This document shows positions 1 through 6,411 of a stretch of 9,866 nt of DNA, piece by piece. The translations under genes and the position numbers were made by a program. The notes under the pieces were generated by a model. It was not told where the DNA came from and did not search any database. It worked only from the letters and a program-made list of their open reading frames with translations. The DNA is from Gammaproteobacteria bacterium (GTDB taxonomy: Bacteria; Pseudomonadota; Gammaproteobacteria; UBA6429; Thiohalophilaceae): positions 1-9,866 of the forward strand of contig JAHEIJ010000066.1 of the NCBI GenBank assembly GCA_024639445.1, written 5' to 3'. Numbering within the stretch: position 1 is the stretch's first letter; each line of letters begins with the position of its first letter.

Positions 1-2517
1 CCCCTAATTTATGTCCTGGTTGCCGCAGCCCTGTTGTCCCTGTTAATTCAGGAATGGTCGGATGCCGGATTCATCACCGCCGTGTTACTCATTAACGCCA
101 TCATCGGCACCATTCAGGAGTATTCCGCTCAACAAGCGGCCGCTGCCCTGCAGCAACTTGTGACTACCCACTGCCGGGTGTTGCGTCAAGGTGATAGCTA
201 TGAGTTGAACGCAGAAAAACTGGTGCCGGGTGACATCGTATTACTGGAATCAGGTGACAAAGTTCCGGCAGATATCCGTCTTATTAGTTGCCTTGATCTG
301 GAAACCGATGAATCCCTGCTCACCGGCGAATCGACTGCGGTGTTAAAAAATTCTGACACTATTCTGAAAGAAAGTACTGTGTTGGGCGATAGATGCAACA
401 TGGGATTTGCCGGCTCCCTGGTCGCACGCGGCCGTGGCCGGGGAATTGTCGTCCATACCGCACTGGCGACAGAACTGGGGCGCATCGCTGCCGCTGTGTT
501 GGGCAAGCAACCGCCCAAGGCACCGCTATTGATACGAATGGAGGTGTTCACCCATCGTGTTGCGCTATTGGTGGGTCTGGCTGCGCTGCTAATGGCCGGT
601 GTCGCATTGAGTCGCGGCATGCCTCTGACCGAAATTTTTCTGCTTGCTGTTGCCCTCGCTGTGTCAGCGATTCCCGAAGGCTTACCCGTTGCCTTAACAG
701 TGGCATTGGCAATTGGTGTTCGTCGAATGGCGAAGCGGAATGTTATTGTGCGTCGCCTTGTCGCAGTCGAGGCCCTTGGCTCCTGTACTTACATCGCTAC
801 CGATAAAACCGGTACCCTCACGGTTAATGAGCTCACTGTGACATGCCTGGCCTTGCCTGATCAGGATCCCTGGGAAGTTACCGGCCAGGGGATGGTGCCG
901 GAGGGATCCATTCTCACCCCAACCGGAGCACTATCCGCCAAACAAGCAGCACAGTTAATACAACTCTGTCAGGCTGCCGTGTTAGCCAATGATGGTTTTC
1001 TCGGTCATCGCAACAATACCTGGGCACACCATGGAGATGCCGTCGATGTTGCTCTATTGGTCATGGCCCATAAAGCAAACATCATAAAAGCTGAAATTAC
1101 CGATGCCTTTCCTGAAATTGCCACAATCCCATTTGAATCAGAACGCTTGTTCTCTGCCAGTCTGAATGAGTACCAGGGAAAACAAAAAGTATTCGTTAAG
1201 GGTGCACTGGAGCGCCTGCTGCCCATGTGTAACAAAATGGCTGGTTCCGATCAGGGCATGGAATTGGATCGTCAACAACTTGAAACCACGGCGCATCAGC
1301 TTGCCAGTCAGGGTTACCGGGTGCTTGCGCTGGCAAGTGGCAACATCGAACTAAAGCCGGAAGAAATCTTCAGCGAAGAACATTTACATAACCTGACCTT
1401 ACTTGGGTTAGTCGGGATGATTGATCCACTTCGTCCCGAAGCCAAAACTGCTATAAGAAATTGCCAGCAAGCTGGCATCGAAGTCGCCATGGTCACCGGC
1501 GATCATCCGGCCACAGCATTGACTATTGCCCAAGACCTTGGATTGGCGGAAACGCATGATCAGATTATCACTGGATATGCATTAAGGCAGGCGCAAGATG
1601 AAGCGGAATTCGATGATCTTACACGAGGCGCCCACGTCTTCGCGCGGGTGGAACCACAGCAGAAACTGGATATTGTTCAGTCCCTGCAACGCCAGGGTCA
1701 CTTTGTCGCCGTCAGTGGTGATGGCGCCAACGATGCGCCGGCCTTACGTGCTGCGCAAGTCGGGGTTGCAATGGGTGAGAGCGGTACCGATGTCGCGCGC
1801 GAAACCGCCGAGCTGATTATCACTGATGACAATTTTAACTCCATAGTCGCAGGCGTCGAGGAAGGGCGTATTGCATATGCCAATGTACGCAAGGTCATCT
1901 TTCTCCTCATCTCAACCGGTGCCGCCGAGATCGTCCTGTTTACCCTTGCACTGTTTACCGGCTTGCCCTTGCCTTTACTGGCGGTACAATTACTCTGGCT
2001 TAACCTGGTAACCAATGGTATTCAGGATGTCGCCCTGGCTTTTGAGCCAGGCGAGGGAGATGAATTACATCGACCACCCCGCTCACCCCGTGAACCGATC
2101 TTCAACCGCTTAATGATCGAACGAGTGGTTGTGTCAGCACTGGTAATCGGTATTGTCGCCTTTGTACTTTTTCAGTTCTTACTCCAGCAAGGTTACAGTC
2201 TCGACGAGGCGCGTAACGGAACACTGTTACTGATGGTGCTGTTCGAAAATATCCATGTCTTTAACAGCCGTTCCGAAACCCGCTCGGTGTTCCGGCATAA
2301 TCCTCTACGCAACCCTATTCTGCTGTTTGGCACGGCCGCGGCACAACTAATCCACATTGGCGCCATGTATACACCCTGGATCAGTGATGTGTTACGTATT
2401 CAACCCGTTTCTCTCCATAACTGGCTGGAGTTGCTGGGACTGGCCTTTACGGTACTGGTAGTGATGGAACTGCAAAAACTCATCTATCACTGGTATATTG
2501 GACGAAATAAGCGCTGA
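1..2517 (+). CDS. P-type cation-transporting ATPase (type II, Ca2+-ATPase-like), 5' end outside window
   Basis: This is an ATP-driven cation pump of the inner membrane. The frame is open from base 1, and the first residues (PLIYVLVAAALLSLL) are already the M2-region helix typical of this family, so the N-terminal cytosolic part and M1 lie off the window; 838 residues are present. Numbering from base 1, the actuator loop TGES is at 108-111, the M4 ion-site motif PEGLP around 225-229, the phosphorylated aspartate of DKTGTLT is D268, KGA of the nucleotide domain is near 400, TGDHP is near 500 and the hinge GDGAND near 573-578. M5-M6 carries E643 and N668-L-V-T671-N672, and M8 carries E749. The C-terminal membrane helices are complete, and the gene ends in TGA 21 bp from a convergent gene. 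The ion is uncertain: compared from memory with SERCA, several ligands are kept (PEGLP, E643, N668, T671, E749) but the M6 aspartate is Asn. Ca2+, Mn2+, Na+ or another cation is possible. Family is sure, substrate is not. Confidence 0.95.
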   Translation, partial: PLIYVLVAAALLSLLIQEWSDAGFITAVLLINAIIGTIQEYSAQQAAAALQQLVTTHCRVLRQGDSYELNAEKLVPGDIVLLESGDKVPADIRLISCLDLETDESLLTGESTAVLKNSDTILKESTVLGDRCNMGFAGSLVARGRGRGIVVHTALATELGRIAAAVLGKQPPKAPLLIRMEVFTHRVALLVGLAALLMAGVALSRGMPLTEIFLLAVALAVSAIPEGLPVALTVALAIGVRRMAKRNVIVRRLVAVEALGSCTYIATDKTGTLTVNELTVTCLALPDQDPWEVTGQGMVPEGSILTPTGALSAKQAAQLIQLCQAAVLANDGFLGHRNNTWAHHGDAVDVALLVMAHKANIIKAEITDAFPEIATIPFESERLFSASLNEYQGKQKVFVKGALERLLPMCNKMAGSDQGMELDRQQLETTAHQLASQGYRVLALASGNIELKPEEIFSEEHLHNLTLLGLVGMIDPLRPEAKTAIRNCQQAGIEVAMVTGDHPATALTIAQDLGLAETHDQIITGYALRQAQDEAEFDDLTRGAHVFARVEPQQKLDIVQSLQRQGHFVAVSGDGANDAPALRAAQVGVAMGESGTDVARETAELIITDDNFNSIVAGVEEGRIAYANVRKVIFLLISTGAAEIVLFTLALFTGLPLPLLAVQLLWLNLVTNGIQDVALAFEPGEGDELHRPPRSPREPIFNRLMIERVVVSALVIGIVAFVLFQFLLQQGYSLDEARNGTLLLMVLFENIHVFNSRSETRSVFRHNPLRNPILLFGTAAAQLIHIGAMYTPWISDVLRIQPVSLHNWLELLGLAFTVLVVMELQKLIYHWYIGRNKR

Positions 2518-2538
2518 TAATCCTGCACAAGGGTAACA

Positions 2539-4131
2539 TCATGCAGGTATTGATTCCCTTCTTTGTCGATTTATTTGCTGTACAAGTCTATCCATATCCA
2601 GTTGTTTCTCCGTATCGATCTGAATGGTAACCCTCGCCTCACTCGCGGTAATGGCATCATCGGTTTTTATTTGATGCTGCAAGACTGCCAATGTTGCCTC
2701 TGACGCATCCTTCGCCTGCTCCGCCCGCTTCATAATGCGAGACCTAAGCGTGTTTTCGCTTGCTTGCAGATCCAGAATCACATATGGAATTTCCAGTGTT
2801 TGTGCTAATTGTTGGAACTGATCCCGTTGGGTTGCTTTCAGAAAAGTGGCATCCACAATGACTGACGGCCCTGCCTGTAGAATCAGGTTTGCCAACTCCA
2901 GAAGTCGCTGGTAGGTCTGTGCCGTCATGTCCGCACTATAGGCATCTTGCCCAATGGCGGATTTCGTCTTTGCCTGTGCCGCCAGACCGAGTAAGCGCTT
3001 GCGTTCCACATCCGACCGGATTTGAATCGCACCATAACTTTCAAGTAACTGCTCCGCTAACCAGCTTTTACCGCAACCGGATAAGCCATGCAGTATTATC
3101 AACATCGGGGAAGCAAAACTTTCAATATAATTTCTGGCAAGCGCAAGATAGCTTTTTGTTGTAAACAGGTAGTCGGCCGCTAAATCCGGGTTGGCTGCCT
3201 GTTGCTTTGCTCCGATACTGTTAACCTTGGCCCGCACCATCGCACGGTAGACAAGATAAATACATAATAAGCCCAGGCCGGCATAGTCACCACTTAAACT
3301 CAGATATTGATTCAGATAGCGTAAGGCGAGTTTGTGTTGATGATGATAATCCAGGTCCATATAGAGAAATGCGATCTCACTGATTGTATCGATCCAACGC
3401 AGGTCTTCCGCAAATTCCAGGCAATCATAAATGACCGGCCTGCCCTCAAGCATGACGATATTGGCCATGTGCATATCCCCATGGCATTCGCGCACCGCGC
3501 CCTCGTGTTTACGCTGTGCGATAAGATGTTGTCGTTTATTTAATGCGGCTTCGCTCCAGTTGCGTAATTGTGAACAGATACTGCTGATTTCCGGATCATC
3601 GGTACTCTGCATCACCTGCTCGAAGTTCTGCATGATTCGCTGGCGAATTACTTCAATCGTGCCAAAGGGGCTATCACTCGCAGCAACCGGGATGTGCTCA
3701 TGAAACTCGCTGACGACCAGTGCTAATTGATCGATCTGCCCGGGCGTCAACTCACCTCGCGCTGTGACGTTATCCATGCGATCGGCAGTAGCGAACTGTC
3801 GCATCTTTACCGCATAATCAAGCAATGGTCCTGTGCCACTCACCACAGGATGCTCCAGTTCACCATGCACGCTGACCACATCCAGGTACATATCCGGTGC
3901 CAGACGCCGATTCAGACGCAGTTCTTCCTCACAAAAGAATTTGCGCTTTTCCAGACTACTGAAATCGAGAAAACCAAGGTCAACCGGTTTCTTGAATTTA
4001 TAAACATACTCCCCGGTGAGGACCACATAGGAAATGTGTGTTTCGAATAATTCAAAGGACGAGGTGGCATGGGGGAAGCATTCCGCTTGTTGCAGATGTT
4101 GAACCAGCGTTGCAAGAGGTGTATCTGCCAT
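2539..4131 (-). CDS. Bifunctional APH-like kinase / P-loop ATP-binding protein
   Basis: The protein is cytosolic, about 530 aa, with two nucleotide-binding halves. Residues 1-340 form an aminoglycoside-phosphotransferase/choline-kinase-like domain: a lysine-rich strand YKFKKPVDLGF near 44-54, the Brenner catalytic loop HGDMHMAN at 217-224 and the metal-binding aspartate in IYDCLEF near 236. Residues 341-530 form an AAA_33/zeta-toxin-like P-loop kinase domain with Walker A GLSGCGKS at 349-356, an IRSD..RK motif at 371-379 and VIVDATF near 425. This fusion is a common bacterial family of unknown substrate; antibiotic resistance should not be assumed from the APH fold. I place the start at ATG 4131 (MADTPLATLVQHLQ...) because homologues as I recall them begin about there. 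The frame stays open to an ATG at 4338, but the added 69 residues are Cys/Phe-rich, derive from AT-rich DNA and resemble no domain. No strong Shine-Dalgarno precedes 4131 (GAGTGG at short spacing is the best). It has no co-transcribed neighbour in the window. Confidence 0.88.
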   Translation of the reverse strand: MADTPLATLVQHLQQAECFPHATSSFELFETHISYVVLTGEYVYKFKKPVDLGFLDFSSLEKRKFFCEEELRLNRRLAPDMYLDVVSVHGELEHPVVSGTGPLLDYAVKMRQFATADRMDNVTARGELTPGQIDQLALVVSEFHEHIPVAASDSPFGTIEVIRQRIMQNFEQVMQSTDDPEISSICSQLRNWSEAALNKRQHLIAQRKHEGAVRECHGDMHMANIVMLEGRPVIYDCLEFAEDLRWIDTISEIAFLYMDLDYHHQHKLALRYLNQYLSLSGDYAGLGLLCIYLVYRAMVRAKVNSIGAKQQAANPDLAADYLFTTKSYLALARNYIESFASPMLIILHGLSGCGKSWLAEQLLESYGAIQIRSDVERKRLLGLAAQAKTKSAIGQDAYSADMTAQTYQRLLELANLILQAGPSVIVDATFLKATQRDQFQQLAQTLEIPYVILDLQASENTLRSRIMKRAEQAKDASEATLAVLQHQIKTDDAITASEARVTIQIDTEKQLDMDRLVQQINRQRRESIPA

Positions 4132-4258
4132 GTCCACTCGGCCTGTGTCCTGCCACATTAACACCAGGAAATAAAGCACGGACTGAACCGAACTTTCATT
4201 TAATTGGCATTTATTTGACATAGGTAGTGTAGGCGAAAAAAACTTAACCATGTATTTT

Positions 4259-4289
4259 AGGCAGGAAAATCCTGAAGTTTCCTCTGCCT
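4259..4289 (-). other. Imperfect inverted repeat in the presumed 5' leader of the kinase gene
   Basis: AGGCAG at 4259-4264 pairs with CTGCCT at 4284-4289, and GAAA at 4265-4268 pairs with TTTC at 4278-4281, leaving a 2-nt bulge (4282-4283) and a 9-nt loop. In RNA from the minus strand it would lie about 130 nt upstream of the ATG at 4131. There is no T tract after it on either strand, so it is not a typical intrinsic terminator. It could be a leader structure or an operator, or it may be chance. Confidence 0.3.
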
Positions 4290-4380
4290 GATCAATAAAA
4301 CAATAAAAACAGACTGTTACCTTCTTCCAGTTCCGCAAGTCAACAAGTTAATAAATAGAGCTAATCGCTCACCGCTAAAA

Positions 4381-4394
4381 TTTTATTAATAAAA
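4381..4394. promoter_or_regulatory. 14-bp perfect palindrome, possible operator
   Basis: TTTTATTAATAAAA is identical to its own reverse complement. It sits 6 bp upstream of a TATAAT hexamer, where a regulator could block RNA polymerase. It matches no operator consensus I know (it is not Fur, FNR or LexA). In DNA this AT-rich, short palindromes arise easily, so the call is weak. Confidence 0.25.
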
Positions 4395-4400
4395 ATAGAA

Positions 4401-4406
4401 TATAAT
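4401..4406 (+). promoter_or_regulatory. Candidate -10 element for the fadL-like gene
   Basis: TATAAT is a perfect sigma-70 -10 match, 64 bp upstream of the preferred ATG. No good -35 lies at 16-18 bp spacing: the DNA there is AAATTT, and TTTTAT is too close. The promoter may depend on an activator or be an AT-rich chance match. Confidence 0.35.
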
Positions 4407-4457
4407 AATTTTTTACTAATAACGTGAAGACACCCGCTTTTTTCACCTTGACTGGAT

Positions 4458-4463
4458 GGAAGA
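4458..4463 (+). promoter_or_regulatory. Ribosome binding site deciding the fadL-like start
   Basis: GGAAGA lies 7 nt before ATG 4471, a good Shine-Dalgarno position. The in-frame upstream ATG at 4456 has no comparable site and would put acidic residues (MEDQK) ahead of the signal peptide, so 4471 is preferred. Confidence 0.6.
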
Positions 4464-4470
4464 TCAAAAA

Positions 4471-5739
4471 ATGAAACTACAACGCTCCCTCATGCGCATG
4501 GCCCTGCTTTTCGCCATGGCTGTTCCCGTCACTGTATTCGCTACCAACGGCTATCAACTTATCGGCGTCGGCTCCTATCAAAAAGGCCTGGCCGGCGCGG
4601 TCACTGCCAATCCCGGCAGCGCCATGACTGCAGTCACCAATCCCGCCGGTGCCGCCCGCGTCGGCAGTCGCGCCGATTTCTCCCTGGAGGCCTTCATGCC
4701 CGATCGGAGTGTGGACTTCACCGCTTTGGGTGGGGGAAAAGCGGAAAGTGCCGTCGACATGTATGGTGTCCCGGCCATCGGCTGGACCGCACCAACCTCC
4801 GATGGCAGTGATGTGTATTTCGGTGGGGGTATGTATGGCACCTCCGGTATGGGGGTGGACTATGGTGTCACACCAGGACCGGTTTTCCCCGGACCAACCG
4901 ATACCTTGTTCGACGGCTATAGCAGCATCTCTTTCTGGCAAATGGCGCCGGTCCTGGCCTGGAACGTGGATGATAAATTGAGCCTCGGCGCGTCCCTGAA
5001 TATTGATTACCAGTCGGTGGCATTGAAACAGCGTTTCACTGACACATCCAGTCCGCTTCCCACTACCTTGCAACAGATTGATCTCAGCCGCAGTGCCAGC
5101 AGCTTCGGCCTGGGTTTAAGTCTGGGTGTGCTGTATGACCCTATCCCTGCGATGACACTCGGATTTTCATATAAAAGCAAACAGAATTTTTCTGATCTGG
5201 AATATCAGTTAGCGGCCGGGGATATCACATTGAATGGAAATCCATTTCCCGCAGGCACCTATACGCTTGATCTGGATTACCCCCAGCAAGCGGCAGTCGG
5301 TATCGCCTATCGCGCCGGCAACAAACTGACCTTCTCAGGGGATATTAAATGGATTAACTGGTCCGATACCATGGGCCAATTGGTGATCAACGGACCTGGA
5401 GGCTCTATACCTTATAACTCGGGTTGGGATGACCAGACCGTGTTTGCCATCGGCATTAACTATGACATCAACGACATGTTCACAATCCGCGGTGGGTATA
5501 ACTACGCCGAATCCCCGATTGGTCCCGAGGATGTCGCCAATAACCTGATCCTGCCCGCGGTAGTGGAATCCCACTACACTATCGGCGGTGATTATCGCAT
5601 CAACGACCATTGGGATCTGGCCTTCCATTACATGTATGTACCGGAAAACACCGTTACCAGTACTGATCCGCAATTGCCCGGCGCGAAAATTTCCCTGTCT
5701 GAAACCTCTTTTGGTCTCAATATCGGATACCGCTTCTAG
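4471..5739 (+). CDS. FadL/OmpP1/TodX-family outer-membrane transport protein
   Basis: This is a predicted outer-membrane beta-barrel channel for long-chain fatty acids or other hydrophobic molecules. From ATG 4471 it has 422 aa. Residues 1-24 form a classic Sec signal peptide: basic MKLQRSLMR, a hydrophobic core ALLFAMAVPV, and a cut after VFA-24. The mature N-terminus TNGYQLIGVGSYQKGLAGA followed by AVTNPAGAA (near 53-61) is the plug-region pattern of the FadL family, in which a Gly/Ala-rich hatch and an NPA motif follow the signal. The rest alternates polar and aromatic residues in barrel strands, and the chain ends SFGLNIGYRF with the terminal Phe used by the BAM assembly machine. Length is close to that of FadL (about 420-450 aa). 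It is transcribed alone between the AT-rich promoter zone and the hairpin at 5769-5795. Substrate is not readable from sequence; the fatty-acid-activating genes across the terminator make a lipid role plausible. It is divergent enough from E. coli FadL that I give no gene symbol. Confidence 0.9.
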   Translation: MKLQRSLMRMALLFAMAVPVTVFATNGYQLIGVGSYQKGLAGAVTANPGSAMTAVTNPAGAARVGSRADFSLEAFMPDRSVDFTALGGGKAESAVDMYGVPAIGWTAPTSDGSDVYFGGGMYGTSGMGVDYGVTPGPVFPGPTDTLFDGYSSISFWQMAPVLAWNVDDKLSLGASLNIDYQSVALKQRFTDTSSPLPTTLQQIDLSRSASSFGLGLSLGVLYDPIPAMTLGFSYKSKQNFSDLEYQLAAGDITLNGNPFPAGTYTLDLDYPQQAAVGIAYRAGNKLTFSGDIKWINWSDTMGQLVINGPGGSIPYNSGWDDQTVFAIGINYDINDMFTIRGGYNYAESPIGPEDVANNLILPAVVESHYTIGGDYRINDHWDLAFHYMYVPENTVTSTDPQLPGAKISLSETSFGLNIGYRF

Positions 5740-5768
5740 ACCCAGTACTTTAAATATTCAAGTAATAT

Positions 5769-5795
5769 AAAAAACCGGGCAGCGCCCGGTTTTTT
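5769..5795. terminator. Bidirectional intrinsic terminator
   Basis: AAAAAACCGGGC (5769-5780), loop AGC, and GCCCGGTTTTTT (5784-5795) form a perfect 12-bp stem with a GC-rich core flanked by A6 and T6. On either strand the hairpin is followed by a U tract. It lies 29 bp after the fadL-like stop codon and 26 bp after the end of hemG, so it can terminate both converging transcripts. Confidence 0.95.
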
Positions 5796-5821
5796 ATTGC
5801 TAGTCTATATGAAGGCCTCTG

Positions 5822-6349
5822 TTACATTTCACCAAGTACTTTTCCAAACTTCTCAACCGCCTGCCAGTCAGTGAAATCAACCACTGCGTTTCGGTCCGTC
5901 GGACCCTTGGTCATCCACATAATAAATCGAATCATTGTGCGATCAAAAAATGTGTATCGTTGATAATCGATTTTACCGGCAAACACTGCCAGCTCATTCG
6001 GTTGCCAGTTAATTTGCTTGAGAAATTTCGGCATATAGGGATTGGTCTCCGGCGTATTCTTATCGGGCTTGCGCGCCGTCACATTAACGGAGAAAAATGC
6101 TCCCGGTTTGCTTGCCAGAAGTTGGGCATTACGATTGATATACTCAACCACTTCAGGTCGATGTTTGCCATAGCGAATGCTGGCGCCAATCACGATCTTG
6201 TCAAACAGCGATAGGTCCAGCTGCGGATTATCGTTCATTGATACCAGTGTCACCTCATGCGCTTGCTGTTCCATCACATCCTGCAAGCGCTCACATATAT
6301 TTTTGGTATGACCATCGGTGGTGGAGTAAATAATAAGGATATTCGCCAT
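5822..6349 (-). CDS. hemG: Menaquinone-dependent protoporphyrinogen IX dehydrogenase HemG
   Basis: This flavodoxin-like FMN enzyme oxidises protoporphyrinogen IX to protoporphyrin IX, the penultimate step of haem synthesis, passing electrons to the respiratory quinone pool at the inner membrane. The 175-aa length is close to E. coli HemG (181 aa). The N-terminal IIYSTTDGHTKNI (near 6-18) is the FMN phosphate loop. VIGASIRYGKHRPEV, FFSVNVTARKPDKNTPETNPY and the basic DRTMIRFIMWMTKG segment near 135-148 all match the E. coli protein closely; the ARKP..TP.TN loop is specific to HemG rather than plain flavodoxins. The start ATG 6349 opens directly into the first beta strand; only a weak AGAG precedes it. 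It lies 62 bp downstream of the acyltransferase fusion on the same strand and could be cotranscribed with it or read from its own promoter (candidate at 6393-6398). Its 3' end is served by the shared terminator. Confidence 0.95.
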   Translation of the reverse strand: MANILIIYSTTDGHTKNICERLQDVMEQQAHEVTLVSMNDNPQLDLSLFDKIVIGASIRYGKHRPEVVEYINRNAQLLASKPGAFFSVNVTARKPDKNTPETNPYMPKFLKQINWQPNELAVFAGKIDYQRYTFFDRTMIRFIMWMTKGPTDRNAVVDFTDWQAVEKFGKVLGEM

Positions 6350-6392
6350 TCGTCAGCTCTGGGATATATTATGTATGAAATATCACTATGCT

Positions 6393-6398
6393 ATTATA
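6393..6398 (-). promoter_or_regulatory. Candidate -10 element for hemG
   Basis: On the minus strand this reads TATAAT, 44 bp before the hemG ATG, in a short AT-rich gap. The hexamer 17 bp upstream, inside the end of the preceding gene, is TTCATC, a poor -35. An internal promoter would let hemG be expressed apart from the lipid gene ahead of it. Confidence 0.35.
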
Positions 6399-6411
6399 CC
6401 TATAGTCATAG

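Larger units (their letters stand above)
4132..4470. promoter_or_regulatory. Divergent intergenic region between the APH-like kinase gene and the fadL-like gene
   Basis: About 340 bp separate the preferred start codons of the two divergent genes, and I see no convincing gene in it. The part from roughly 4340 to 4425 is very AT-rich, in sharp contrast to the coding DNA around it, which fits a promoter zone. It holds a perfect 14-bp palindrome at 4381-4394 and a TATAAT hexamer at 4401-4406. The part nearer the kinase gene (4132-4338) is open in the kinase frame but looks like a leader; it contains an imperfect hairpin at 4259-4289. If the longer kinase start at 4338 were real, the non-coding part would shrink to about 130 bp. 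Confidence 0.6.

Noticed and set aside
198..620. Antisense and out-of-frame open frames within the P-type ATPase gene
   Set aside because: The ATPase frame carries all catalytic motifs in order; the alternatives have no recognisable domains or ribosome sites.
2522..2547. Inverted repeat CCTGCA ... TGCAGG at the convergent gene ends, possible terminator
   Set aside because: Only 6 bp of stem with a 14-nt loop and no T tract on either strand; it also overlaps the last codons of the kinase gene.
2539..4131. Antibiotic-resistance aminoglycoside phosphotransferase
   Set aside because: The catalytic loop is shared by many small-molecule kinases, and the fused P-loop domain marks a housekeeping-type family of unknown substrate rather than a resistance gene.
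4477..5073. A 198-codon open frame on the minus strand inside the fadL-like gene
   Set aside because: It is antisense to a gene with a clear signal peptide and family motifs; its composition (Gly, His, Ile rich) is what the opposite strand of such a gene gives, and it resembles no protein family I know.
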